Shown here piece after piece: positions 46,735 to 55,654 of a DNA stretch of 64,000 bases. Source of the stretch: Streptomyces europaeiscabiei. GTDB lineage: Bacteria; Actinomycetota; Actinomycetes; Streptomycetales; Streptomycetaceae. The notes under the pieces were generated by a model. That model was not told the DNA's origin. It saw nothing but the letters and a program-made list of their open reading frames with translations, and searched no databases. Numbering within the stretch: the first letter of the stretch is position 1; every line of letters begins with the position of its first letter. A program made the translations under genes and the position numbers. The DNA is taken from assembly GCF_001550375.1 (NCBI RefSeq), contig NZ_LRTR01000688.1:49059-113058 (forward strand), given 5' to 3'.

Positions 46735-48972
46735 TCAGTGGCGGCGTCTGTGGAGTTCGATGGCGAGTGGGGTGGCGGTGAACATGGAGGAATAGGTGCC
46801 CACGGCGACGCCGATCAGCAGGGCGAGGGCGAAGTCGGCGAGGGAGTCGCCTCCGAGGACGGCCAGGGCGGTGAGGATGAAGGCGGCGCCCATGCCGGTG
46901 TTGACGGTGCGGGGCAGAGTCTGCAGCAGAGCCCGGTTGGCGAGGACCGCGAAAGGTGCCGTGCGGTCGCTGCGGCTCAGGTCCCTGATGCGGTCGAAGA
47001 CGACGACGGAGTCGTTGACCGAGTAGCCGACGACGGTGAGGAGAGCGGCGAGAAATACGCCGTCCACTGGCTTGCCCAGCCAGGCGAAGACCCCGATCAG
47101 GATCACCACGTCGTGGGCGAGGGCGGCCACGGCGGAGGTGCCGAACAGCCAGCGGAAGCGGGCCGCGAGGTAGAGCAGCTGGGCGCCGAGGGCGACGACG
47201 AGGGCGATGAGTGCGCCGTGCCGCAACTCCTTGCCGAGGCTGGGGCCGATGGCTTCGTCGCGGAGCTTGTCGGCGTGGTCGGTCAGCGTGCCGATGGTGT
47301 CGGTGACGGCGGCCGCTTGCGCGTTGGTGAGCTGGTCGGTGCGGACGGTGAGCCGGGTGTCGCCGGAGGTCTGGACGACGGCTCGGGGGAAACCGGCGTC
47401 GGCGAGGGCGGTGCGCGCCCGGTCGGGGTCGACGGGGGTGGCGGTGGTGTACTCGATGAGGCGGCCCCCGGTGAACTCGACACCGAAGTCCAGACCGCGC
47501 ACGGCGATCCCGGCCGCGGCCAGGGCCAGGGCCGCGGCTGAAGCGGCCAGCCACCGCCGGGGCCGGCGCAGCAACTGCGGTTGAGTGCGCGTGAGGCGGT
47601 CGCGGACGGTGCCGGTGTGAGCGATGCCCGTCAGGCGTGGGCGGCGGCGGAGCCGGCGCCGCGAGGCGGCATGGTCGGCGAGGACACGGGTGACGACCAG
47701 GGCGCTGAACATGGAGGCGAGGACGCCGATCCCCAGTGTGACGCCGAAACCGCGCACGGGTCCGGAGGCGAGGAAGAACAGCAGGCCGGCGGCGATGAGG
47801 GTAGTGATGTTGGAGTCGGCGATCGCGCTGAAGGCGCCGCGGAATCCCGCGGTCAGGGCCGAGCGCGGGCTGGGCCGGTGGCGGGAGGCGTACTCCTCGC
47901 GGGCCCGTTCGAAGACCAGGACGTTGGCGTCGACCGCCATACCGATCGCCAGGACGAACCCGGCGAGGCCGGGAAGGGTGAGGGTGGCGCCCAGGGCGGC
48001 CAGGGCGGCGTAGGAGATCAGGCCGTAGCAGGCCAGCGCCACGGTGGCCAGAACGCCCATGATCCGGTAGACGGCGATGATGAACAGCGCGGTCAGCGCG
48101 GTGCCCACCGCGGCGGCCCAGGCGCTGGCGGTGATGGCCTGGGCTCCGAGGGTGGGGCCGACGGTGCGCTGCTCGACGCTCTCCACGGGGACGGGCAGGG
48201 CGCCGCCGTTGATGAGCAGGGCGAGTTCCTTGGCTTCGTCGGCGCCGAAGGATCCGGTGATCTGTGTGGAGCCACCGCTGATGCCCGAGTCGCAGGCGAC
48301 CGAGGGATCGATCTGGGGCGAGGAGATGATCTTGTCGTCGAGGACGATGGCGATCCGTCGGGACGGGTCCCCCGCCGGGGCACAGGCGGCCTGGCCGGTC
48401 AGGCGGGCCCAGCCGTCGCGCCCTGCTCCCTTGAAGTCGACGGTCACGTGCCATCCGGCGCCGGCCTGCTGGTCGAGCCGGGCGGCGGCTTCCTTGACGT
48501 TCTGACCCGTCAGTGAGGCCGCCGCGAGGCGCAGGTTCTGGCCGGTCTCATCGGACAGAACCTGCGGGCGCGGCCGTTTCGGCAGCGGTTCGTCCTGGTT
48601 GTCGGCACTGGTCGTCGTGCCGAGGACCTGGTGGAAGGTGAGTTGGGCGGTGCGGCCGAGGACATCGGCGGCCTCGGCCGGGTCCTGCACTCCGGGCAGT
48701 TCGACGACGATCCGGTTGCTGCCGGAGCGCGCGAGGGTGGGTTCGGCGACGCCCAGTGCGTCGATGCGGCCGCGCAGTACCTCCAGGGTGCGGTCGGTTG
48801 CTTCGCTGACGGCGTCAGCGGTGGCGGTGGCGGTGGGGCGGGTTTCCAGCACGATCTGCGTGCCGCCACGCAGATCGAGTCCGAGGTGGACGGGGACGGT
48901 GAGGGCGATGAACAGCGACAGGGCGACAGCGGCGAGGGCGAGCAGCCCTCGGATGCGCAGGGCGCGGGTCAA
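46735..48972 (-). CDS. secDF: SecDF fusion, protein-export accessory membrane protein
   Basis: 745 residues. SecD half: first TM then GLDLRGGTQIVLE, P1-like periplasmic region with GSNRIVVELPGVQDP, and TM block with TLPGLAGFVLAIGMAVDANVLVFERAREE. SecF half from about residue 460: GLDFGVEFTGGRLIEY and a second TM block with VGYSVNDSVVVFDRIRD. About 12 TM helices in total. It uses the proton gradient to aid Sec translocation. Streptomyces normally carries separate secD and secF genes, so this is probably an additional paralogue. ATG 48972. It follows a small membrane-protein gene. Confidence 0.92.
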   Translation of the reverse strand: MTRALRIRGLLALAAVALSLFIALTVPVHLGLDLRGGTQIVLETRPTATATADAVSEATDRTLEVLRGRIDALGVAEPTLARSGSNRIVVELPGVQDPAEAADVLGRTAQLTFHQVLGTTTSADNQDEPLPKRPRPQVLSDETGQNLRLAAASLTGQNVKEAAARLDQQAGAGWHVTVDFKGAGRDGWARLTGQAACAPAGDPSRRIAIVLDDKIISSPQIDPSVACDSGISGGSTQITGSFGADEAKELALLINGGALPVPVESVEQRTVGPTLGAQAITASAWAAAVGTALTALFIIAVYRIMGVLATVALACYGLISYAALAALGATLTLPGLAGFVLAIGMAVDANVLVFERAREEYASRHRPSPRSALTAGFRGAFSAIADSNITTLIAAGLLFFLASGPVRGFGVTLGIGVLASMFSALVVTRVLADHAASRRRLRRRPRLTGIAHTGTVRDRLTRTQPQLLRRPRRWLAASAAALALAAAGIAVRGLDFGVEFTGGRLIEYTTATPVDPDRARTALADAGFPRAVVQTSGDTRLTVRTDQLTNAQAAAVTDTIGTLTDHADKLRDEAIGPSLGKELRHGALIALVVALGAQLLYLAARFRWLFGTSAVAALAHDVVILIGVFAWLGKPVDGVFLAALLTVVGYSVNDSVVVFDRIRDLSRSDRTAPFAVLANRALLQTLPRTVNTGMGAAFILTALAVLGGDSLADFALALLIGVAVGTYSSMFTATPLAIELHRRRH

Positions 48973-49036
48973 ATGGGGCCTCCGGCAGGCACACCGCAGC
49001 CAGGCATGACCGCGGTCGACGGAAAGAGAGGGAAGC

Positions 49037-49441
49037 TCAGGTGCCTGATGGTGGAGGGGGCGCCCGCCCCTGGTGACGGCCCGTCGAGTGAGGGGTGGCC
49101 GGTGGGCTCACCGCGGCCGGCGACGCGGTGTGGACGGGCGACGGCGGGCTGACGGGCCTGCAGGATGAGGCGACGGTGGCCGTGCTCGGTGGTGAGAGCC
49201 GCTCGCCGGGAACATCGCGAGGGCTTCGGAGCAGGGCGGCGCAGTGGCCGTCGTCCGCCCGGGTTCCGCCGACCGCCTGCACGGCCTCGGTGGCCGACGC
49301 CACGCGGTCCGGCATGCGGGGTGCGGTGCTGCCGTACGAAGACGGAAGGAACAGCGCGGTGAGGACGGCGAGAAGGACGGCGATCAGCGCTGCCGGACCG
49401 AGGTCACCCCTGCGGGGGACGGTGAGCAAGCCGCGTGCCAT
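49037..49441 (-). CDS. Small single-TM protein upstream of SecDF
   Basis: 134 residues. One hydrophobic helix (ALIAVLLAVLTALFLP) near residue 20, then an extracytoplasmic Ser/Pro/Thr-rich part with two Cys. ATG 49441 has an AAGGGG ribosome site at 7 nt. It ends 64 bp before SecDF on the same strand and so is probably cotranscribed. Not a recognised family. Confidence 0.65.
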   Translation of the reverse strand: MARGLLTVPRRGDLGPAALIAVLLAVLTALFLPSSYGSTAPRMPDRVASATEAVQAVGGTRADDGHCAALLRSPRDVPGERLSPPSTATVASSCRPVSPPSPVHTASPAAVSPPATPHSTGRHQGRAPPPPSGT

Positions 49442-49572
49442 GCGCCGTCCCCTTCTTTATGTCGGTGGTCCATCAGTACGAACGGCTGTGCCTGGCCTCA
49501 GAGTTCCGGCTGTGGAGGCTGTGGAGCGGGCGGCCGGGACATCGAGGCGGTCACGAGGGTCCGAGAGCGGCG

Positions 49573-50238
49573 TCAGGGTTCGATGAGGCCGGCGCGGATG
49601 GCGTAGCGCGTGAGTTCCAGGCGGTCCCGCAGGCCGAGTTTGTGCAGCAGGTTCGCCCGGTGCCGGTGGACGGTCTTGATGCTGATGAAGAGCATCTCGG
49701 CGATCTCCTTGGAGGAGTGTCCCTCGGCGACGAGCTTGAGCACCTCCTCTTCCCGCGGGGTGAGGATCTGGTCGGGTGGCTCATCGCCGTGGCGGACACG
49801 GTCGAGGTAGTTGCGGATGAGGGCGGTGACCGCGCCCGGGTAGAGGAAGGGCTCGTCGCGCATGGCGGCCCGGCAGGCGGCCACCAGGTCACGGTCGGCG
49901 ACCGACTTCAGCACGTAGCCGCTGGCGCCCGCCTTCAGCGCCTGGAAGAAGTACTGCTCGTTGTCGTGCATGGTCAGCATCAGCACCCGCAGGTCAGGCT
50001 TCAGCGCGATCAGTTCGCGGGCGGCCTGCAGGCCGGTCATCCGGGGCATGGCGATGTCCAGCACGGCGAGATCGACGTCGTGGGTGCGGGCCAGTGCGAT
50101 GGCCTCAGCGCCGTCTCCGGCCTCGGCGACGACCTGGAGGTCCGGCTCCCCGTCGAGGATGAGCCGCACACCGCGCCGTACCAGCGCATGGTCGTCGGCG
50201 AGGAGGATGCGGATCAGGGGCGGGTCGGTCGTGGTCAT
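49573..50238 (-). CDS. NarL/LuxR-type response regulator
   Basis: 221 residues. Receiver domain with ADDH acidic pair, phosphoacceptor Asp in AVLDIAMP, Thr in MLTMHD and Lys in VLKS; then linker and LuxR HTH LTPREEEVLKLVAEGHSSKEIAEMLFISIKTVHRHRANLL. ATG 50238. Its start overlaps the kinase stop by 4 bp (50235-50238), a standard two-component operon. Confidence 0.95.
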   Translation of the reverse strand: MTTTDPPLIRILLADDHALVRRGVRLILDGEPDLQVVAEAGDGAEAIALARTHDVDLAVLDIAMPRMTGLQAARELIALKPDLRVLMLTMHDNEQYFFQALKAGASGYVLKSVADRDLVAACRAAMRDEPFLYPGAVTALIRNYLDRVRHGDEPPDQILTPREEEVLKLVAEGHSSKEIAEMLFISIKTVHRHRANLLHKLGLRDRLELTRYAIRAGLIEP

Positions 50239-51188
50239 GGCTGCTTCCTGGGAACGGGTACGGTCAGCCGGACCTGTGTACCGGCCTGCGGCTGGGAGGT
50301 GACGTCCAGCGTGGCCCCGATGAGCAGGGCCCGCTCACGCATCCCGCGAATCCCCGCGCCTTCCCGGGCCACCCCGGTCCCCCGGCCGTCGTCCGCGACG
50401 GCCAGCACCACCGTGCCATCGGCCGGTGACAGACTCACCTCCACCCGGCCGGCCTCGGCGTGGCGGGCGGCGTTGGTCAGGGCCTCCTGCGCGACCCGGT
50501 ACAGCACCAGTTCGGTCTCCTGATCCAGTTCGGGCAGGCCGCCGTCAAAACGGCGCACGACGCGCAGCCCGGTGTGCGTGGCGAACTCGGTGGTCAGCGA
50601 GGTCAGGGCGCTGACCAGCCCGAGATCCTCCAGGACGCCGGGCCGCAGCCGACGCACCAGGCGGCGGACCTCGTCCAGGCTCTCCCGGGTGATCTCCTGG
50701 GCCTGGTGCAGCTCACCGCGCAGGGGTTCCTCGGCGTCGTCCGCCGCCCGCTTCAGCCCCAGCAGGACAGCGGTCATGCTCTGGCCCACCTCGTCGTGCA
50801 GTTCCTGGGCGATACGGCGCCGCTCGTCCTCCTGCGCGAGCAGCGCGCGGGCGCTGCTCGATGCCCGCTCGTGTTCGAGTCTCTCCAGCATGGCGTTGAA
50901 GGTGCTGATCAGCTCGGCGGTCTCACCCCGGCCGCGCTCCGGCAGCCGCTGACCGGGCCGCAGGAGATCAACCGTGGTCATGAGCTTCGTCAGCCGGTCC
51001 AGTGGGGCGAGCCCGATCCGCAGCAGGGCGGCGTTGGCGATCAGCATGACGACCAGGCCGGCCACGAGGATGATCGCCTCGGTCAGCACCACGGGGACGG
51101 AGACGGTCACCGGAGCCCACAGCAGCAACGCGGTCGCGGTCCCCAGCACCACGGCGTTGAGAGCGAAGATCCGCCAGAACAGGGACAC
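50235..51188 (-). CDS. HisKA_3-type sensor histidine kinase
   Basis: 317 residues. Two TM helices near the N-terminus (IFALNAVVLGTATALLLW and VVLTEAIILVAGLVVMLIANAALL) with a very short outer loop, so it may sense a membrane or internal signal. Then HAMP (LDRLTKLMTTVDLLRPGQ), phosphoacceptor His in RRIAQELHDEVGQSM, and HATPase (LVLYRVAQEALTNAARHAEA, DDGRGTG, GAGIRGMRERALLIGA). It partners with the overlapping regulator. It is divergent from the DksA genes. Confidence 0.93.
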   Translation of the reverse strand: MSLFWRIFALNAVVLGTATALLLWAPVTVSVPVVLTEAIILVAGLVVMLIANAALLRIGLAPLDRLTKLMTTVDLLRPGQRLPERGRGETAELISTFNAMLERLEHERASSSARALLAQEDERRRIAQELHDEVGQSMTAVLLGLKRAADDAEEPLRGELHQAQEITRESLDEVRRLVRRLRPGVLEDLGLVSALTSLTTEFATHTGLRVVRRFDGGLPELDQETELVLYRVAQEALTNAARHAEAGRVEVSLSPADGTVVLAVADDGRGTGVAREGAGIRGMRERALLIGATLDVTSQPQAGTQVRLTVPVPRKQP

Positions 51189-51576
51189 CGCGATGACGCC
51201 TTCCTTCGTGTGACACGGCCTTGCTACACGGCTTTCGTCTTACCCGCGATCGTTTCCGCGGTCGTTTCCGCGGTCGTTTCCGCGGTCGGCGTGGACCCGA
51301 GCATGCGCCGCGCCCCACCGCTTCGGACCGGCCTCCTGCAAGCCTGCCCGCACTCGGGTGGTTCCGTCGATGGGCTCCAATGCCCATTTCCGCCGCCCCG
51401 CCTGCCCACGCCACGGTAGGCCGTCGAACGAACGCAAATGGGTATTGCGCCCGATGGGTTTCGCGCCGCGCATCGGCCACGGTGAGGTCATGCCCCACCC
51501 ACCATGACCCCCAGCCACCCCGTTCCCCGACACTCCCCCCTCGCCGCCACCCATCCTCTGCAAGACAGGACCCGTC
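51189..51576. other. Divergent intergenic region, kinase/DksA
   Basis: About 390 bp carrying promoters for both directions. Contains the 12-bp tandem repeat at 51251-51286. No gene is evident. Confidence 0.5.
51251..51286. repeat. 12-bp tandem repeat, three copies
   Basis: CGTTTCCGCGGT three times head to tail, just upstream of the histidine kinase start in the divergent region. Confidence 0.9.
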
Positions 51577-51903
51577 ATGTCGCTCGATATGCCCCGGACC
51601 GAACCCCGACTCGGGCGTCTGCCCGCCCACGAGGCCCGGCAGCGCCTCGAACACGAACGCAACACCCGCCTGACGCAACTGCAGGCCATCGCCGAGGCCG
51701 GGCACGACGCGGAGGAGCATCTGATGTCGGCGCAGAGGGGCACCATCGAGCGGGTCCTCAAGGAGATCGACGCCGCCTGCGCCCGAATCCAGGACCGCAG
51801 TTACGGCACCTGCCAGGGCTGCTCCAAGCCCATCCCGATCGAGCGCCTGGAAATCCTGCCCTACACGCGGTTCTGCGTCCCCTGTCAGCGCGACGCCGCC
51901 TGA
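51577..51903 (+). CDS. DksA/TraR-family zinc-finger protein (copy 1)
   Basis: 108 residues. Long coiled-coil helical hairpin in the first 70 residues (ARQRLEHERNTRLTQL onward), then a C4 zinc finger CQGCSKPIPIERLEILPYTRFCVPC. DksA-type proteins enter the RNA polymerase secondary channel and act with ppGpp. ATG 51577 follows ACAGGA. It is followed 53 bp later by a second family member. Confidence 0.88.
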   Translation: MSLDMPRTEPRLGRLPAHEARQRLEHERNTRLTQLQAIAEAGHDAEEHLMSAQRGTIERVLKEIDAACARIQDRSYGTCQGCSKPIPIERLEILPYTRFCVPCQRDAA

Positions 51904-51956
51904 CGAACCGCCCGCCCAGTCTCTCAAGTCTCCCTGCCTGCCCAAGGGGTGAAGTG

Positions 51957-52328
51957 GTGAACCAGCAGATCATCGGCGCACGCGGCACGACCCTGTCGAG
52001 CGAGGACCTCGCCGCGCTGCGCGAAAACCTGCACGAGCAGCGCCTGTTCCGACAGGAACAGGTCCAGCAGCTCACGGCCACGGCCGTGCCCCGTACCGAG
52101 GCGCTGCTCGACCGGCAGGCCTCCTCGCAGACCGAGGTCCGCGTCAAACTCGCCGCGTCCGCCCGCATGGTCCTCGCCGACGTCGAAGCAGCCCTCCAGC
52201 GCATGGACCAGGGCCACTACGGCACCTGCCATCTGTGCCGCAGACCCATCGACCGTGAGCGCCTGATGATCGTGCCGCAGGCCCGCTACTGCGCCCGCTG
52301 CCAGCACCTCAGAGAGGCCGACCGGTGA
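51957..52328 (+). CDS. DksA/TraR-family zinc-finger protein (copy 2)
   Basis: 123 residues. The N-terminal helical part is unlike copy 1 in sequence (LSSEDLAALRENLHEQRLFRQEQVQQL). The C4 finger CHLCRRPIDRERLMIVPQARYCARC is intact. GTG 51957 has AAGGGG 7 nt upstream (GTG 51954 is adjacent). Its TGA overlaps the GTG of the actin-like gene at 52325 (GTGA), so the two are translationally coupled. Confidence 0.87.
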   Translation: MNQQIIGARGTTLSSEDLAALRENLHEQRLFRQEQVQQLTATAVPRTEALLDRQASSQTEVRVKLAASARMVLADVEAALQRMDQGHYGTCHLCRRPIDRERLMIVPQARYCARCQHLREADR

Positions 52329-53137
52329 CCACGACCCGCCGCCCTCGCTCCGCCGGGCCCCGGCACCGGCCGTGGCCCGGGTGCCGGCAGTGCCGGGGCA
52401 TCGCCCTCGACCTGGGCAGCGCCCGCACCCGCGCCTGGAGTTCCGGCAACGGACTGGTCTTCGACGTACCCACGGTGGCCTTCGGGAACGGGACCGTCCA
52501 TCCCGTCCAGCGCGGCGCCATCGTCGACACCGCCGCGGTCGCCCGGATGCTCGACCGTCTGCTCGGCCACCGGCTGCCCCGCTCGACCCGCCCCCTGCTC
52601 ATCCTGACCACACCCGCCCTGGGGACGGTCGCCTTCCGCACCGAAGCCCGCGCCGCGGCCGAGATTCTGCGGCCGCACACCGTCCTCACCGTTCCCGCCG
52701 CACGCGCCGTGGCCGTCGCCGCGGACGCCGACCTGGCCCGGCCCCTGCTCGTGGTCGACATCGGCGCCCACGTCACCGACGTCGTCCTTCTCGACGACGG
52801 CGCCGTGACCGACGCCCACCGCACCACCCTGGGCACCAGCGACATGGACCGCCTCGCCCCGGCCACGCGGATCACCGACGCGATCGTCGGCATGGTGACC
52901 GCCATGCGGGAACAGGACCACACGTCCCGGACACACGACGCGCTGCGGCGGGGCGTACTGCTGGCCGGCGGCGGCGCGCTGCGCCCCCACGTCGCCCCCC
53001 GTCTCGCCGAACTGCTGCGCGTCCCCGTCAAGCCCGTTCCCACTCCGCACACGGCAGCCGTCCGGGGCGCCGCCACCCTCCTGCGAGCCGTCCACAACCA
53101 CCCCTGCACCACCCCGCCCCCCGTACCACCGCGTTGA
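52325..53137 (+). CDS. Short MreB-like actin-family ATPase
   Basis: 270 residues. Actin-fold motifs: phosphate-1 GIALDLGSARTRAW, connect region GTVHPVQRGAIVDTAAVARMLDRLL, LILTTPALG, phosphate-2 VVDIGAHVTDVVLLDDG and adenosine motif GVLLAGGGALRPHV. Compared with MreB (about 340), it lacks about 70 residues between phosphate-2 and the adenosine motif, corresponding to much of subdomain II. A CxxC (GCRQCRG) precedes the first motif. It overlaps the upstream DksA-like gene by 4 bp. Role unknown; polymerisation seems uncertain. Confidence 0.8.
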   Translation: MTTTRRPRSAGPRHRPWPGCRQCRGIALDLGSARTRAWSSGNGLVFDVPTVAFGNGTVHPVQRGAIVDTAAVARMLDRLLGHRLPRSTRPLLILTTPALGTVAFRTEARAAAEILRPHTVLTVPAARAVAVAADADLARPLLVVDIGAHVTDVVLLDDGAVTDAHRTTLGTSDMDRLAPATRITDAIVGMVTAMREQDHTSRTHDALRRGVLLAGGGALRPHVAPRLAELLRVPVKPVPTPHTAAVRGAATLLRAVHNHPCTTPPPVPPR

Positions 53138-53207
53138 CCGCGCCCCCGTCCCCACCGGTTCCGGCAGGTCAGCGGCATGGGCCGCCTCCGACGCGGAAGG
53201 AGACACC

Positions 53208-53831
53208 GTGGCCCGCACGACACGCTCGGACCAGCCGCCCCCTGAACGGCTTCCACGCGTCCTGCTGTGGCGATGGCGGCGCAACCCTCTGCGCCGCCGC
53301 ACCGACCTTGCGCAGGCGTGGATCGCCCTCGGCCTCTTCCTCGCCGTCCTGACCGCCGCCCCCGCCGTCCTGTTCCTGGCCGGCGACGCCGCCCACCGGC
53401 ACCACAGGCAGGCCGCCCAGCACCAGGCCGCCCACCGGCACCACACCAGCGCCGCCCTCGTCCACGACGCCCCCCGTCATCCGGAACCGGGATCCGAGGA
53501 GGCGAAGAGGGCCCTGTACCCGGTCACCGTCCGCTTCTCCGACCCCCGGGGCGAGATCCGCACCGACGAGGCCGAGGTCGAGGCCTCGCTGCCGGCGGGC
53601 AGCACGATCCGCGTATGGATCACCGCCGAAGGAGAGATCACCGACCCGCCCCTGACCCAGGACCAGATCCGCAACCGCACCGTGGTCCACGCCGTCCTCG
53701 CCGCGCTCACCGTGCCCCTCCTCGCGGCCGCCGCGTACGGCTACGCCGGCCGCCGCCTGGAACGACGCAACCTCGCCCGATGGGACACGGCCTGGGCCCG
53801 GACCGCCCCCCGGTGGACCTCACCCACATGA
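53208..53831 (+). CDS. Rv1733c-like two-TM membrane protein
   Basis: 207 residues. Starts with a basic cytoplasmic part (LLWRWRRNPLRRRTDLAQAW), TM1 about 38-58, an outer loop rich in His (HRHHRQAAQHQAAHRHH) followed by a soluble segment (VTVRFSDPRGEIRTDEAEVEA, IRVWITAEGEIT), TM2 about 160-180, and a WDTAWARTAPRW tail. This is the layout of the Rv1733c family, a dormancy-regulon protein in mycobacteria. GTG 53208 follows AAGGAGACACC. It lies 70 bp after the actin-like gene. Confidence 0.85.
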   Translation: MARTTRSDQPPPERLPRVLLWRWRRNPLRRRTDLAQAWIALGLFLAVLTAAPAVLFLAGDAAHRHHRQAAQHQAAHRHHTSAALVHDAPRHPEPGSEEAKRALYPVTVRFSDPRGEIRTDEAEVEASLPAGSTIRVWITAEGEITDPPLTQDQIRNRTVVHAVLAALTVPLLAAAAYGYAGRRLERRNLARWDTAWARTAPRWTSPT

Positions 53832-53936
53832 AACGCCGTCCACCGGACACGTCGGGCGCATGCCGCTCAGCGGTCACGACAGGTCGTGTTCGGCGTGCCT
53901 GCCCTGCCGTCGAGGCGATTGCGTAGGCTTCTCGCC

Positions 53937-54725
53937 ATGACCGCTCCGCATCCCTACCGGCGCTACGTGGCGATCGGCGACAGCATGACCGAAGGCCTCG
54001 GCGACCCCGACCCGGCGGGCGGACACCGGGGATGGGCCGACCGGCTGGCCGAAGCCCTGGCGGGGCAGGAACCGAGCCTCGCGTACGCCAACCTCGCCGT
54101 ACGCGGCAGGACGGCCGCACAGATCAGGGCCGAACAGCTGGGCCCGGCACTGGAGTTGCAGCCGGACCTGGTGACCGTCATGGCCGGTATGAACGACCTG
54201 GTGCGGTCCGGCTTCGACGCCGCGTCGGTCGTCGCCGACATCGAGGAGATGTTCGCCCGTCTCACCGAGTCCGGCGCCCAGGTCGCCACCGTGACCTTCC
54301 CGGACCTGGGCAAGGTCTCACCGCTCGCGCGCCGGGTGCTCCCCCGCATCCTCGACCTCAACACCCGCCTGCGCGCCACCGCGGAGCGGCACGGCGTCCT
54401 CGTCCTGGACGTCTTCGCGCACCCGGTCACCACCGATCCGCGGCTGTGGGCCGACGACCGGCTGCACGCGAGCCCGCTGGGCCACGCGAGGATCGCTTCC
54501 GGCATGGCCCACACGCTCGGCCTGCCGGGCCACGGCAACTGGGCCGAGTCACTGCCGCCCCGGCCTCCCGTCCCCGCCCTGCGGGCCGTCGGCGTCGAGG
54601 TGCGCTGGGCCGTGGACTTTCTCGGGCCGTGGCTGTGGCGGCGACTGCGCGGACGGTCGTCGGGCGACGGCTGCTCGGCGAAGAGGCCGCAGCCGGGTCC
54701 GGTGAAGCTCCAGGACGCGGCCTGA
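53937..54725 (+). CDS. SGNH/GDSL-family hydrolase
   Basis: 262 residues without a signal peptide. Block I AIGDSMTEGLGD (nucleophile Ser), block II Gly in ANLAVRGRT, block III GMNDL (Asn) and block V ADDRLHASPLGH (Asp/His). It is a cytoplasmic esterase/lipase-like enzyme of unknown substrate. ATG 53937 has no ribosome site but TAGGCT lies 7 nt upstream, so it may be leaderless. It is convergent with the MalG gene. Confidence 0.88.
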   Translation: MTAPHPYRRYVAIGDSMTEGLGDPDPAGGHRGWADRLAEALAGQEPSLAYANLAVRGRTAAQIRAEQLGPALELQPDLVTVMAGMNDLVRSGFDAASVVADIEEMFARLTESGAQVATVTFPDLGKVSPLARRVLPRILDLNTRLRATAERHGVLVLDVFAHPVTTDPRLWADDRLHASPLGHARIASGMAHTLGLPGHGNWAESLPPRPPVPALRAVGVEVRWAVDFLGPWLWRRLRGRSSGDGCSAKRPQPGPVKLQDAA

Positions 54726-54741
54726 GTCCGGAGCTTCACCC

Positions 54742-54789
54742 GTCCGGCGCCAGAGCTGTCCGGCGCCTGAGCTGTCCGGCGCCTGAGCT
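54742..54789. repeat. 16-bp tandem repeat, three copies
   Basis: GTCCGGCGCCTGAGCT three times (first copy with one mismatch), plus a partial fourth. It lies between two convergent genes; GGCGCC centres could fold weakly. Confidence 0.85.
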
Positions 54790-54808
54790 GTCCGGGATGT
54801 CGCCTGCC

Positions 54809-55654
54809 CTACTTCACTGATCCCGCCATGACCCCCTGCACGAAGTGCCGCTGGAACGCGAAGAACACGGCCACCGGCACGATCAGGGACAGGAACGCAC
54901 CCGGCGCGAGCACATCGATGTTGCTGCCGAACTGCCGTATCTGTGACTGCAGTTCCACCGTGAGGGGCTGTGCCGAGCTGTCCGCGAACAGCAGCGCCAC
55001 CAGCATGTCGTTCCACACCCACAGGAACTGGAAGATGGCGAGGCTCGCGAGGGCGGGCCGCCCCACCGGCAGGACGAGCCGTGTGAAGATGCGCCACTCG
55101 CCGCCCCCGTCCATACGGGCCGCCTCCAGCATCTCCCGCGGTATCTCGGCGAAGTAGTTCCGCAGCAGGAAGATCGCGAACGGCAGTCCGTACGAGACGT
55201 GGAAGAGGACGACGCCCGGGATCGTGCCGAACAGCCCCAGCTGGCCGAAGAGTTTGGCCACCGGCAGCAGACCGATCTGCACCGGCACCACCAACAGGGC
55301 GACCACCAGCAGGAAGAGCGCGTCCCGGCCGGGGAAGTCCAGCCAGGCGAAGGCGTATCCGGCGAGCGCGGCGATCACCACGACAAGTACGGTCGTGGGC
55401 ACCGAGATCAGCACGGTGTTCCAGAACGCCTGGGTGATGCCGGCGTTCCCCAGCAGCGCCGAGTAGTTGTCGAAGGACAACCCGCCGGGACTGGTGAGCA
55501 CCGTCCACCAGCCGCCTCTGGCCGTGTCCTCGGTTGACCGCAGGGACGACAGGAGCAGTCCGGCGAGCGGGGTGAGCCAGATCAGCCCGACGAGCACGAG
55601 GAAGGCCTGGACGAGGCCGCTGCCGAGCGCCCGCCTGAGCGCGTTGACCTTCAT
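54809..55654 (-). CDS. ABC sugar transporter permease, MalG type
   Basis: 281 residues, six TM helices. The EAA loop EAARMDGGGEWRIFTRLVLPVGRPAL contacts the ATPase. The N-terminal LIWLTPLAGLLLSSLRS and the C-terminal VPVAVFFAFQRHFVQGVMAGSVK match MalG-like CUT1 permeases. ATG 55654 overlaps the MalF stop (ATGA) and follows GGGAG. No ATPase is encoded in the cluster, so it likely uses a shared MsiK-type ATPase. Confidence 0.93.
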   Translation of the reverse strand: MKVNALRRALGSGLVQAFLVLVGLIWLTPLAGLLLSSLRSTEDTARGGWWTVLTSPGGLSFDNYSALLGNAGITQAFWNTVLISVPTTVLVVVIAALAGYAFAWLDFPGRDALFLLVVALLVVPVQIGLLPVAKLFGQLGLFGTIPGVVLFHVSYGLPFAIFLLRNYFAEIPREMLEAARMDGGGEWRIFTRLVLPVGRPALASLAIFQFLWVWNDMLVALLFADSSAQPLTVELQSQIRQFGSNIDVLAPGAFLSLIVPVAVFFAFQRHFVQGVMAGSVK

